Shown here: piece by piece, positions 7,871-14,888 of the stretch
How the letters are laid out: every line of letters begins with the position of its first letter
Position numbering within the stretch: position 1 is the stretch's first letter
Notes under the pieces: generated by a model
Databases searched by the model: none
What the model was told of the DNA's origin: nothing
Seen by the model: the letters and a program-made list of their open reading frames with translations, nothing else
Origin: Ruminococcoides sp052118065
Lineage (GTDB): Bacteria > Bacillota > Clostridia > Oscillospirales > Acutalibacteraceae
DNA length: 64,000 nt
Direction of reading: 5' to 3'
Assembly: GCA_052118065.1 (NCBI GenBank)
Contig: JBQKHY010000005.1
Location: 52,300 to 116,299 of the forward strand
Program-made: the position numbers and the translations under genes

Positions 7871-8875
7871 TTATTTGTGATTATAAAGATTATTTACATC
7901 AGCAAGTTTCTTTGCATATTCATCAGCTACAAATTGTGGTGAAATAATCTTCACACTGTCACCAAAACCAAATAACCAACCAAAGAACTGAGGACTTAAA
8001 TCAACCTTAGTGGTTACAAAGAAGCTTTCCTCATCAGCCTTCGAGATAAAAACATTCTTGCCAAATCTATCCATAACAACACCGATAAGGTCGTTTCTAA
8101 ACAGTAGTTTAACCTCTACTTCATCACCACCGAACATACCAAAAACTTTCTTTGCATATGTAGCCGGATCACACTTTTTCTCTATGCCTTTTTTATCAAT
8201 CTTTTCATCAAAGACTTCTATTTGAGCCATCTTATCAACACGATAGTGCTTTATCTTGCTATCCTTACTGTCGTAACCGATAAGATAATAATTTTCATCA
8301 TCAATAGCCAAAAACAGTGGTGAAATCTTGTACAGTTTATCTTTCTTCCTGAGAAGTGCTTTTGACTTTGTATTAAAGTCAACTACCCAATGGTAATAAT
8401 TGAAAGTGATTTTTTTACCCTCATTAATAGCCTTGTGGATATTGTCTGTATTGTGGTAAATCTTCTCATTCATAGACTTTACACGATTTGCTACAACAAC
8501 CTGTCTTTGAAGTTCTTTACCCTCATACTCTGAAGTCAGACTTTCCAACTTTTTAATTAGCTGAACACTTTTCTTCTCGGTAATATATTTACTGCTTTGG
8601 ATAGAATCCACAAGTAGCTTTAATTCAGGCAATTCAAAGGTTCTGCCAAGTAGTTTATAGGAAACATCCTTGCTTTTATATTTATTAATATCAATGCCAA
8701 ATTCCTGCAAAGTCTTTATATCCCTATAAACTGTCTTTCTCTCTACCTCAATGTCATTTTTCTCTAAATAATCAATAATTTCATAAACATTCATACCATG
8801 GTCTTCATCTGTTTTTTCATAAAACATTTTAAGAAGATACAGTAGCTTTTGCCTATGATTTTCACTTCTTGCCAT
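7871..8875 (-). CDS. WYL-domain transcriptional regulator
   Basis: 334 residues. The N-terminal winged helix-turn-helix (residues ~6-75; VYEIIDYLEKNDIEVERKTV, then YRDIKTLQEFGIDI) is the DeoR-like HTH_11 fold. The middle is a WYL ligand-sensing domain (about 145-235; KISPLFLAIDDENYYLIGYD and KHYRVDKM) and the end is the WYL C-terminal extension. It is the last gene of the run 10101 to 7871, 12 bp after the AEC permease. The duplicated 33/47-bp inverted-repeat element before the first gene of this run and before the next small gene is a natural candidate for its binding site; this is inference. Ligand unknown. Confidence 0.9.
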   Translation of the reverse strand: MARSENHRQKLLYLLKMFYEKTDEDHGMNVYEIIDYLEKNDIEVERKTVYRDIKTLQEFGIDINKYKSKDVSYKLLGRTFELPELKLLVDSIQSSKYITEKKSVQLIKKLESLTSEYEGKELQRQVVVANRVKSMNEKIYHNTDNIHKAINEGKKITFNYYHWVVDFNTKSKALLRKKDKLYKISPLFLAIDDENYYLIGYDSKDSKIKHYRVDKMAQIEVFDEKIDKKGIEKKCDPATYAKKVFGMFGGDEVEVKLLFRNDLIGVVMDRFGKNVFISKADEESFFVTTKVDLSPQFFGWLFGFGDSVKIISPQFVADEYAKKLADVNNLYNHK

Positions 8876-8887
8876 AGAAACATCCCC

Positions 8888-9817
8888 TTATGCAAACATC
8901 TGTGAAATAGCAACAATAGTCGGCATTGTCACAATAGATGCAAGTGTTGTAGCAGAAACCAAGCTAACTGAAAGAGGTACATCTCTGTCATACTTTGTAG
9001 CAAACATTGTAGTTGTTGCTGCCGATGGTGCTGAAGTTGCAATAACTGTTGCCACAAGCATATTGCCCCTTACACCAAAGAGATAAAGCAAGAATAAGGA
9101 AACTAAAGGTATTGCCACTAACCTTACACCTATACAGAGATAACTGTACTTATCGGTAAACATACTTTTCAGTGAAGTGTTTGCAAGTTGACAACCAATA
9201 ATAATCATAGGTATAGGAGTGTTTAATGCACCTAAATAATCAATTGGTGAATAAAGAATAGTTGGCAACTGAATGTGGAAAACCCATAGTAAAATTGCAA
9301 TAACAACACCTACAATTCCGGGATTGGTAATCAGCTTTTTAAGGCTAAGTTCCTTTTTGTCACCACCCATTGTTACAAGACCGTAGGTCCAAATAAATAT
9401 GTTAAATACTGCAACATAAATCGCACCGTAAAACACACCGTCATTGCCTAAAATAGCCTTTTGAAGTGGCAAACTCATAAACCCACAGTTAGAGAAAATA
9501 CTGCCAACCCTAAGGACAACCTTCTTTGCCTGATCTTTGTTCCTAAAAATAAGAGTACAAACCACTATACTGCCAATATGAATTATTGCAACCGACAAAA
9601 TCATAACAAGCATATTAACCAGCTTATCACTTGTAAATTTGCAATTTTGGAATGACACAATAATAACACATGGTGTTGCTACATAAAGGGCAATATTTGT
9701 TAAACTTTTTATGGATTTGTCACTTATTAATTTAGCCTTTTTGCATACAAGACCAACACCGATAAGTATAAACAAAACCACTACTTGCTGACCTACAGTT
9801 AAGAAATTACTTATCAT
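8888..9817 (-). CDS. AEC-family (auxin efflux carrier-like) permease
   Basis: 309 residues with about ten hydrophobic segments in two five-helix halves. AEC features include the N-terminal LFILIGVGLVCKKAKLIS, NIALYVATPCVIIVSF and the C-terminal ATSAPSAATTTMFATKYDRD block. Bacterial AEC proteins export or import organic anions such as malate or malonate, but substrates vary. Its ATG overlaps the stop of the upstream Nif11-like peptide gene (ATGA), and the WYL regulator follows after 12 bp. The three genes are one operon, so the permease may move the molecule sensed by the WYL domain or a product linked to the small peptide. Confidence 0.88.
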   Translation of the reverse strand: MISNFLTVGQQVVVLFILIGVGLVCKKAKLISDKSIKSLTNIALYVATPCVIIVSFQNCKFTSDKLVNMLVMILSVAIIHIGSIVVCTLIFRNKDQAKKVVLRVGSIFSNCGFMSLPLQKAILGNDGVFYGAIYVAVFNIFIWTYGLVTMGGDKKELSLKKLITNPGIVGVVIAILLWVFHIQLPTILYSPIDYLGALNTPIPMIIIGCQLANTSLKSMFTDKYSYLCIGVRLVAIPLVSLFLLYLFGVRGNMLVATVIATSAPSAATTTMFATKYDRDVPLSVSLVSATTLASIVTMPTIVAISQMFA

Positions 9818-10101
9818 TTCATTCCCTCCAATGATGCGAAAAACATATCATAGGCATCGTCCCATCCGTCAATAGAACAAACACCACCACCGTTTACAGA
9901 ACGCATCTTAGAGTCATTCATTTCTTGACCGTAAGCAAAAAGCTCACCAAGATAAATTTCATATCCAAGGCTAACACAAGTGTCACAAAAACACTTCATA
10001 GGGTCCTCTGAATTCTTAGTTTCCAGTAGCTTATTTCTTAAATTTTCATCCTTACTTGCATCTTCAAGTAACCGTTGTAGCTTTTCTTCCACTACTTTCA
10101 T
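9814..10101 (-). CDS. Small protein resembling a Nif11-like leader (RiPP-precursor type), 95 aa
   Basis: Residues 1-35 are amphipathic helix (VEEKLQRLLEDASKDENLRN), then CFCDTCVSLGYEIYLGELFA and a glycine triplet NGGGV at 70-74, followed by a short tail with Cys75, Trp80 and aromatic/acidic residues to residue 95. Helical leader, G-Y-----EL block, GG(G) site and variable tail follow the layout of Nif11-like leader peptides (TIGR03798 type), many of which are ribosomally made peptide precursors. No modifying enzyme or dedicated peptidase-exporter is adjacent, so it may instead be an ordinary Nif11-fold protein. AGGAG precedes the ATG, and its stop overlaps the permease start. Cysteines are at 37, 39, 42 and 75. 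Confidence 0.5.
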   Translation of the reverse strand: MKVVEEKLQRLLEDASKDENLRNKLLETKNSEDPMKCFCDTCVSLGYEIYLGELFAYGQEMNDSKMRSVNGGGVCSIDGWDDAYDMFFASLEGMK

Positions 10102-10104
10102 CTC

Positions 10105-10151
10105 CTATATAATATCACATTAACTGTCCCAAAAATGGGACTTATCTTTTA
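10105..10151 (-). promoter_or_regulatory. 47-bp regulatory hairpin element, copy 2
   Basis: Same element as 7791-7837 (two mismatches). It ends three bases before the start codon of the Nif11-like gene, so its right part overlaps that gene's ribosome binding site. With the promoter at 10164-10192 it would lie in the 5' leader of the mRNA, where the GTCCC/GGGAC hairpin could affect translation, or act as a roadblock operator. Confidence 0.75.
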
Positions 10152-10163
10152 CATTTCACTACT

Positions 10164-10192
10164 ATTATATAATTTTTACAATAGATTTGCAA
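10164..10192 (-). promoter_or_regulatory. Promoter of the Nif11-like/AEC/WYL operon
   Basis: On the minus strand TTGCAA (plus 10187-10192), 17-bp spacer, perfect TATAAT (plus 10164-10169). Confidence 0.75.
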
Positions 10193-10251
10193 TTTTTCGT
10201 TAAAGCCACCTAAATTCTCCCATAAATTTGTTGCACTATGAATAACAAATG

Positions 10252-10292
10252 AAAGATTTTTGTTGATAACTACTGAAATCGACAAAATCTTT
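10252..10292. repeat. Imperfect inverted repeat, 15-16 bp arms
   Basis: Arms AAAGATTTTTGTTGAT (10252-10267) and ATCGACAAAATCTTT (10278-10292) are complementary with one bulge and one G-T pair, around a 10-base centre. It lies in the divergent region between the Nif11-like operon promoter and the histone-like gene promoter. The rest of the 10152-10445 gap shows only those two promoters. Confidence 0.65.
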
Positions 10293-10365
10293 TGTAACAA
10301 TTGTGCAAACGAACATTTTACAAAACAACATATCTGTACAGATTTCCGAATTTTGCCACAACAAA

Positions 10366-10394
10366 TTGACTTAACATTGTAAAAATCTTATAAT
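10366..10394 (+). promoter_or_regulatory. Promoter of the histone-like gene
   Basis: TTGACT (10366-10371), 17-bp spacer, perfect TATAAT (10389-10394), 51 bp before the start codon. Confidence 0.8.
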
Positions 10395-10445
10395 TTTAAC
10401 ATAAGGCATATTACTGCCGTATATATTGAAAGAAGGTTTTTCATA

Positions 10446-11054
10446 ATGGCAACAAAAAAGAATACAGCCTCTAAGGCAGTAAAGGCTACTACAACTACTG
10501 CAAAGGCTGACGCAAAAACAGAAAAGGTAGCTACAGTTGCTACTAAGGCTACTGAAAAGGTAACTGCTCCTGTTAAGGCAGAAGCTACTAAGAAAGTAGA
10601 AACAAAGACAGTTGAAACTAAGGTTGAACCAAAGGCTACTACAGAAGTTAAGGCTGAACCTAAGAAAGCTGAAAAGGTAGAAGAAAAGAAAGTAGAAAAG
10701 GTTGCAGAAAAAGCACCTGCAAAGAAAGCTACTGCTAAAAAGACTACTACTAAGAAAACAGCTACTAAGAAAACTACAGCTAAGACACCTACAAAGAAGA
10801 TTACAGAAAAGACTCCTTCAAAGAGAGTTCCTTCAGCTAAGAAAGAAGAAGCTCCTGCAAAGGTAGAAACTGCTGTAAAGGTATTTGTTGAATATAACGG
10901 TGCTCAGGTTGCTCTTGCAGATGTTATCAACAATGTTAAGATTGTTAACGGTAAAGACGCAAAGGAAATCACTATATATCTAAAGCCTGAAGAACAGAAA
11001 GCATATTTTGTTGCTGATGGCGAAGCAAAAGAAATGGATGTTTTCTTCTGCTAA
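10446..11054 (+). CDS. Lys/Ala/Thr-rich histone-H1-like protein with C-terminal DUF6465-type domain
   Basis: 202 residues in two parts. Residues 1-~142 are low-complexity, strongly basic and rich in KK-A-T-K repeats (KKATAKKTTTKKTATKK), resembling eukaryotic histone H1 tails and bacterial HctB-type proteins. Residues ~143-202 form a compact domain (VFVEYNGAQVALADVINNVK, ITIYLKPEEQKAYFVADG) of the type I know as DUF6465. The tail probably binds nucleic acid, giving nucleoid compaction or an RNA-binding role; the end domain has no known function. A strong promoter, a good ribosome binding site and a terminator mark it as a well-expressed single gene. Confidence 0.75.
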   Translation: MATKKNTASKAVKATTTTAKADAKTEKVATVATKATEKVTAPVKAEATKKVETKTVETKVEPKATTEVKAEPKKAEKVEEKKVEKVAEKAPAKKATAKKTTTKKTATKKTTAKTPTKKITEKTPSKRVPSAKKEEAPAKVETAVKVFVEYNGAQVALADVINNVKIVNGKDAKEITIYLKPEEQKAYFVADGEAKEMDVFFC

Positions 11055-11074
11055 TTTTAAATAGCTATTTACTT

Positions 11075-11107
11075 AAACCACTTGTATTTATGCAAGTGGT
11101 TTTTCTT
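11075..11107 (+). terminator. Terminator of the histone-like gene
   Basis: Stem AAACCACTTG / CAAGTGGTTT followed by TTCTTTTG. Confidence 0.9.
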
Positions 11108-11129
11108 TTGTTTTTAACATAATTTTTCA

Positions 11130-11159
11130 TTGACAAGATTGTTTTATAAGGTGTACAAT
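11130..11159 (+). promoter_or_regulatory. Promoter of the mgtE leader
   Basis: Consensus TTGACA (11130-11135), 18-bp spacer, TACAAT (11154-11159). The predicted start near 11166 coincides with the first strand of a closing helix, so the structured leader begins at the RNA 5' end. Confidence 0.75.
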
Positions 11160-11165
11160 AATAGT

Positions 11166-11353
11166 AGCCCTAGTGGGCAAATTTTTATGTAATTGAGGTG
11201 AAATCGTGGACACTGGAGGTAGTTTAGGCTCGGTTCCCGGGAAAAGCACAAAGATGTTCTGTGGACTTCTAGGGTTCATAGATTTCTTTTAGATTTTTTC
11301 GGGGAAAGATTCTTTACTTTAACTAAAATTTAAATAAGAAAGGAGTTTTCCCC
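11166..11353 (+). promoter_or_regulatory. Structured 5' leader RNA of mgtE (candidate riboswitch)
   Basis: A 188-nt leader. An 8-bp long-range helix pairs AGCCCTAG (11166-11173) with CTAGGGTT (11269-11276) and encloses about 95 G-rich nt. A competing local hairpin GCCC(TAGT)GGGC uses the same 5' strand. Downstream, GGGGAAA (11301-11307) can pair with TTTCCCC (11347-11353), which touches the start codon and holds AAAGGAG in the loop. GGGGAA could instead pair with TTCCC (11234-11238) inside the enclosed part. This looks like aptamer plus translational switch. I do not find M-box or yybP-ykoY core motifs, so the class is unassigned. Confidence 0.55.
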
Positions 11354-12736
11354 ATGGAAACAACAAGTACTGTTACTTTGCAAGATACTATTGAAACTCT
11401 GCTAAAGAGCAAGAAGTATGCAACATTGCGTGACATACTTACAACAATGAATCCTGTGGATATTGCCGCAATTTTTGAAGAACTTCAAGATGAGAAAATG
11501 CCACTTCTCTACAGACTATTGCCAAAGGATATTGCTGCCGATACTTTCGTAGAAATGGATGACGAAACCCAGAAGTTTCTTATTCATTCACTAAGCGATA
11601 CTGAGCTTAAGGAAGTTTTGGACGATATGTTCCTTGATGATGTGGTTGATATGATTGAAGAAATGCCTGCTAATGTAGTTAAGCGTATTCTTCGTCAAAG
11701 CTCTCCGGAAGAAAGAAAACAAATTAATATGTTGCTGAAATTTCCAGAGGATTCAGCCGGTTCAATTATGACAACTGAGCTTGTTATTTTGCGACCAAGT
11801 ATGACTGCCGAAGAGGCAATCAAAAGAATTAGAAGAACAGGTGTTGACAAAGAAACTATCTACACTTGTTATGTTGCCGATAATTTAAGCAAACTTATCG
11901 GTATTATCACCATTAAAGATTTGCTACTTGCCGATGATGACACAAAGGTTTCCGAACTGATGGACACCAATGTTATCTCTGTTATGACACTAACCGACCA
12001 GGAAGAAGTAGCAAGTATCATCAAGAAATATGACTTCCTAGCAGTACCGGTAGTTGATAAAGAAAATCGTCTTGTTGGTATTATCACTGTTGATGATGCC
12101 GTTGATGTTATGCAAGAAGAGGCTACCGAGGATATTCAGAAAATGGCTGCTATCACACCTAATACCGATACACCATACCTAAAGATAGGTATTTTTGAAA
12201 CATGGAAAAGCCGTATTCCTTGGCTATTGTTACTGATGATTTCTGCCACATTTACAGGTATGATTATCAGTTCATTTGAAGACGCACTTGCTTCTTCAGT
12301 TGTATTAACTGCATTTATCCCAATGCTGATGGATACAGGTGGTAACTCAGGCAGTCAGTCCTCAGTTACTATTATTCGAGCATTATCACTACATGAAATA
12401 CAATTTAAAGACCTTGTAAAAGTCATATGGAAAGAAGTCCGAGTTGCCCTAATGTGTGGTGTTGCTCTTTCTTTGGCTGCTTTTGCAAAGGTAATGTTAG
12501 TTGACAGACTTATGCTGGGCAATCCTGATGTTACTGTCTTTGTTGCATTGGTAGTTTGTTTAACTCTTGCAATTACTGTTGTTGTAGCCAAAATCATAGG
12601 TTGTTGTTTGCCTATGTTTGCTTACAAGTTAGGATTTGACCCTGCCGTTATGGCATCACCGTTTATTACAACAATTGTTGATGCAGTGAGCCTTGTAGTT
12701 TACTTCCTAATTGCAACAAGTATTTTACACTTATAA
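11354..12736 (+). CDS. mgtE: Magnesium transporter MgtE
   Basis: 460 residues with the standard MgtE order: N-terminal helical MgtE_N domain (~5-130, with PVDIAAIFEEL, EEMPANVVKRIL), two CBS domains (~140-260; VDKETIYTCYVADNLSKLIG and FLAVPVVDKENRLVGIITVD), a plug helix (TEDIQKMAAITP), and a five-helix transmembrane domain (~285-460). The ion-pore signature PMLMDTGGNSGSQSS is intact. MgtE is a Mg2+ channel/transporter gated by Mg2+ in the CBS/N domains. Length is normal. The structured leader upstream suggests expression is also set at RNA level, as expected for a Mg2+ uptake gene. Confidence 0.96.
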   Translation: METTSTVTLQDTIETLLKSKKYATLRDILTTMNPVDIAAIFEELQDEKMPLLYRLLPKDIAADTFVEMDDETQKFLIHSLSDTELKEVLDDMFLDDVVDMIEEMPANVVKRILRQSSPEERKQINMLLKFPEDSAGSIMTTELVILRPSMTAEEAIKRIRRTGVDKETIYTCYVADNLSKLIGIITIKDLLLADDDTKVSELMDTNVISVMTLTDQEEVASIIKKYDFLAVPVVDKENRLVGIITVDDAVDVMQEEATEDIQKMAAITPNTDTPYLKIGIFETWKSRIPWLLLLMISATFTGMIISSFEDALASSVVLTAFIPMLMDTGGNSGSQSSVTIIRALSLHEIQFKDLVKVIWKEVRVALMCGVALSLAAFAKVMLVDRLMLGNPDVTVFVALVVCLTLAITVVVAKIIGCCLPMFAYKLGFDPAVMASPFITTIVDAVSLVVYFLIATSILHL

Positions 12737-12829
12737 TTTAACCATAAATCACCTTTCATTTTTACAATAGACTTCAACACTCTTATTGTACTTTGGAAGG
12801 TGTTTTATATTTTTCTCATTAATAAAAGT

Positions 12830-12860
12830 AACCCTTTACCAACCGGTAAAGGGTTTTGTT
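12830..12860. terminator. Bidirectional terminator between mgtE and nth
   Basis: Stem AACCCTTTACC / GGTAAAGGGTT with loop AACC and flanking T/A tracts. It lies between convergent genes and starts 6 bases past the nth stop. Confidence 0.88.
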
Positions 12861-13487
12861 TTAAATATTCTTTTTGCAAAAGTCTTTCATACAACACTGT
12901 TCACACTTAGGTTTCCTTGCATCACAAGTTTTTCTGCCGTGAAGTACAAGTCTATGACAGAAGTCATTACTTTCTTCCGGTGGAAGTAAATCCCTAAGTA
13001 TAAACTCAATTTTCTTTGGGTCTTTCTCATTGTGCAAACCTAATCTTCTTGTAATACGGATACAGTGAGTATCAACAACTACTGCCGGTTTACCGAAAAT
13101 ATCACCCATTACTAGGTTGGCAGTTTTTCTGCCTATACCGGGAAGTTTGATTAATTCTTCTAATGTATCAGGCACAACACCATTGTGCTGTTCTGTAAGT
13201 GCTTTACCCATTGCAACAAGGGACTTAGCCTTAGTCTTATACAGACCACAGGACTTTATTAATTCTTCAACATCCTCTACATTTGCATTAGCAAAATCCT
13301 CAGCACATTTATACTTATCAAATAGGGCAGGTGTTACCATATTTACTCTTGCATCGGTACATTGTGCTGCAAGTCTTGTGGCAACTAATAGTTGTAGTGG
13401 GTCTTTATATGTTAGTGAGCAGATTGCATCGGGAAATTCTTTTTTTAATGCATCTACTGCAAGAAGTGCAATTTCTTTCTTAGTCAT
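12861..13487 (-). CDS. nth: Endonuclease III (DNA glycosylase/AP lyase)
   Basis: 208 residues, normal length. It has the helix-hairpin-helix LPGIGRKTANLV with catalytic Lys121, the catalytic aspartate Asp139 in VDTHCIR, and the 4Fe-4S loop Cys188-x6-Cys195-x2-Cys198-x5-Cys204. Endonuclease III removes oxidised pyrimidines and nicks the abasic site in base excision repair. All key residues are present. Monocistronic, convergent with mgtE. Confidence 0.97.
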   Translation of the reverse strand: MTKKEIALLAVDALKKEFPDAICSLTYKDPLQLLVATRLAAQCTDARVNMVTPALFDKYKCAEDFANANVEDVEELIKSCGLYKTKAKSLVAMGKALTEQHNGVVPDTLEELIKLPGIGRKTANLVMGDIFGKPAVVVDTHCIRITRRLGLHNEKDPKKIEFILRDLLPPEESNDFCHRLVLHGRKTCDARKPKCEQCCMKDFCKKNI

Positions 13488-13585
13488 AGCTTTTCCTCAT
13501 TAATAAAATATTTACTTCATTATATCACAGTAAATTTTCATTGCAAATATTTATTTACTATGATAAAATCCACTTAGGTGATATT

Positions 13586-14317
13586 ATGTTTAAAAACTAC
13601 ATTTTTGATTTATACGGAACACTAATCGACATTAACACAGATGAGTGGAGTGACGATTTGTGGGAAAAGATGGCACTATTTTACAGTTATAAAGGTGCTA
13701 AATACACAGGTAAAGAATTTCACAAAGAATATAATCGTCTTTGTAAGAAAGAAAAAGTAAGAATTAAGGCTGTTCATCCTGAATACAAAAACAATGTTGA
13801 CATTAAGATTGAAAAGGTTTTCAAGGAACTTTTCAACTTAAAAAATGTTGAAGTTACAGATGAAGAAGTACTGAATGTATGTGCAATCTTCCGTTGCTAC
13901 TCAACAAAATATGTTAAGCTATATGACGGTGTAATTGATTTATTAGACACACTAAAGGCTAAAGGCAAAAAGATTTTCTTGCTATCAAATGCACAGAGAA
14001 GTTTCACTATGAATGAAATGAATATGCTGGGACTAACACCATATTTTGATGGTATTTTCATTAGTTCAGACAGAGAAGTAAGTAAGCCTAATCCTTGTTT
14101 CTACAACGGTCTAATCGAAGAATACGGACTGGATAAAAAGGAATGTGTAATGATAGGCAATGACTACAAAGCTGACATTAACGGCAGTAAAAGAGCAGGT
14201 ATTAAGAGCCTATACATTCATCAATCAATCAGTCCTGAAATTAAAGGAAAATTAAATACACCATACCAGATTATGGACGGTAATGTTTATAAAATTAAAG
14301 AACTAATCGTAAAATAA
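13586..14317 (+). CDS. HAD-superfamily hydrolase (subfamily IA)
   Basis: 243 residues from ATG 13586, chosen because AGGTGA lies 7 bases upstream; an upstream in-frame extension lacks a site. Motif I is FDLYGTLID, motif II LLSNAQ, motif III region KPNPCFYNGL with Lys, and motif IV IGNDYKADINGS. A helical cap (~15-90) follows motif I. The second Asp of the DxD motif is Tyr here, as in haloacid dehalogenase-type enzymes (DAYGT), so it may not be a standard phosphatase; many clostridial HAD proteins share this DLYGT form. Substrate unknown. Single gene ending in a bidirectional terminator. Confidence 0.88.
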   Translation: MFKNYIFDLYGTLIDINTDEWSDDLWEKMALFYSYKGAKYTGKEFHKEYNRLCKKEKVRIKAVHPEYKNNVDIKIEKVFKELFNLKNVEVTDEEVLNVCAIFRCYSTKYVKLYDGVIDLLDTLKAKGKKIFLLSNAQRSFTMNEMNMLGLTPYFDGIFISSDREVSKPNPCFYNGLIEEYGLDKKECVMIGNDYKADINGSKRAGIKSLYIHQSISPEIKGKLNTPYQIMDGNVYKIKELIVK

Positions 14318-14320
14318 CAG

Positions 14321-14350
14321 AAAGCCTTATCCACAAGGATAAGGCTTTTA
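14321..14350. terminator. Bidirectional terminator
   Basis: Stem AAAGCCTTATCC / GGATAAGGCTTT, loop ACAA, between convergent genes (HAD hydrolase and 14355-14765). Confidence 0.9.
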
Positions 14351-14354
14351 AAAA

Positions 14355-14765
14355 TTACAATAATATTCTTTTTTCAAAGTATTCATTGCACTTAGGACAA
14401 TGAACCTTGTGTTTACCACGCTGATACTTTACTCTTAGTTGTGCTTTACAATAAGGGCATTTTAAATATCTATGAGTTTTACGGTCATGCCACATTCTTT
14501 TTAGAAGATTGAATTTCTTACTGATACCACTTGTAATTGCAAGGAATTTACGGTTTTCGTACATTCTTTTCTGAATATTTTTTGACAAACTTCTATACAC
14601 TATTAGCACAATTACAAGTATATCTAAGATACCGATAACCCAAAATCTTGTAAACGTCCAAATAATTTGAAGTACAAGCCAAAAAATCAGCAAAGCCATA
14701 TTTAGCTTATCGTGACCATATCTACCGTTCATAAACTGAGCTATTTTGTAAAAAAAGTTTCTCAT
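14355..14765 (-). CDS. Membrane protein with C-terminal zinc ribbon
   Basis: 136 residues. Two adjacent hydrophobic helices (~22-58) are followed by a basic linker and a C-terminal zinc ribbon CPYC...CPKC (about residues 103-125; YLKCPYCKAQLRVKYQRGKH, then KVHCPKC). This arrangement of two membrane helices plus zinc ribbon facing the cytosol is common in uncharacterised Clostridia proteins. No enzymatic motif. Single gene between a terminator and the promoter region of 14889. Function unknown. Confidence 0.75.
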   Translation of the reverse strand: MRNFFYKIAQFMNGRYGHDKLNMALLIFWLVLQIIWTFTRFWVIGILDILVIVLIVYRSLSKNIQKRMYENRKFLAITSGISKKFNLLKRMWHDRKTHRYLKCPYCKAQLRVKYQRGKHKVHCPKCNEYFEKRILL

Positions 14766-14888
14766 TATACTCTTCCTTTGATTTTTATTTTCACATTATA
14801 TCACATAGAAAATAATTATTCAAATCATTACTACTTGACAATTATATACATTTAAATGATAATTATATTACAGAAAGGTGATTATATT

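Noticed and set aside
9814..10101. Radical SAM gene at 1939 as the modifying enzyme for the Nif11-like peptide
   Set aside because: It has the full RlmN/Cfr cysteine set and no SPASM or RiPP recognition domain, lies 7 kb away and is in a separate unit.
11160..11353. M-box, yybP-ykoY, 6S RNA or SRP RNA identity for the mgtE leader
   Set aside because: A stretch GGCTCGGTTCCCGGG faintly recalls the 6S CTCGG region, but no closing helix or bubble typical of 6S, no M-box core and no SRP tetraloop domain could be found; kept as unassigned.
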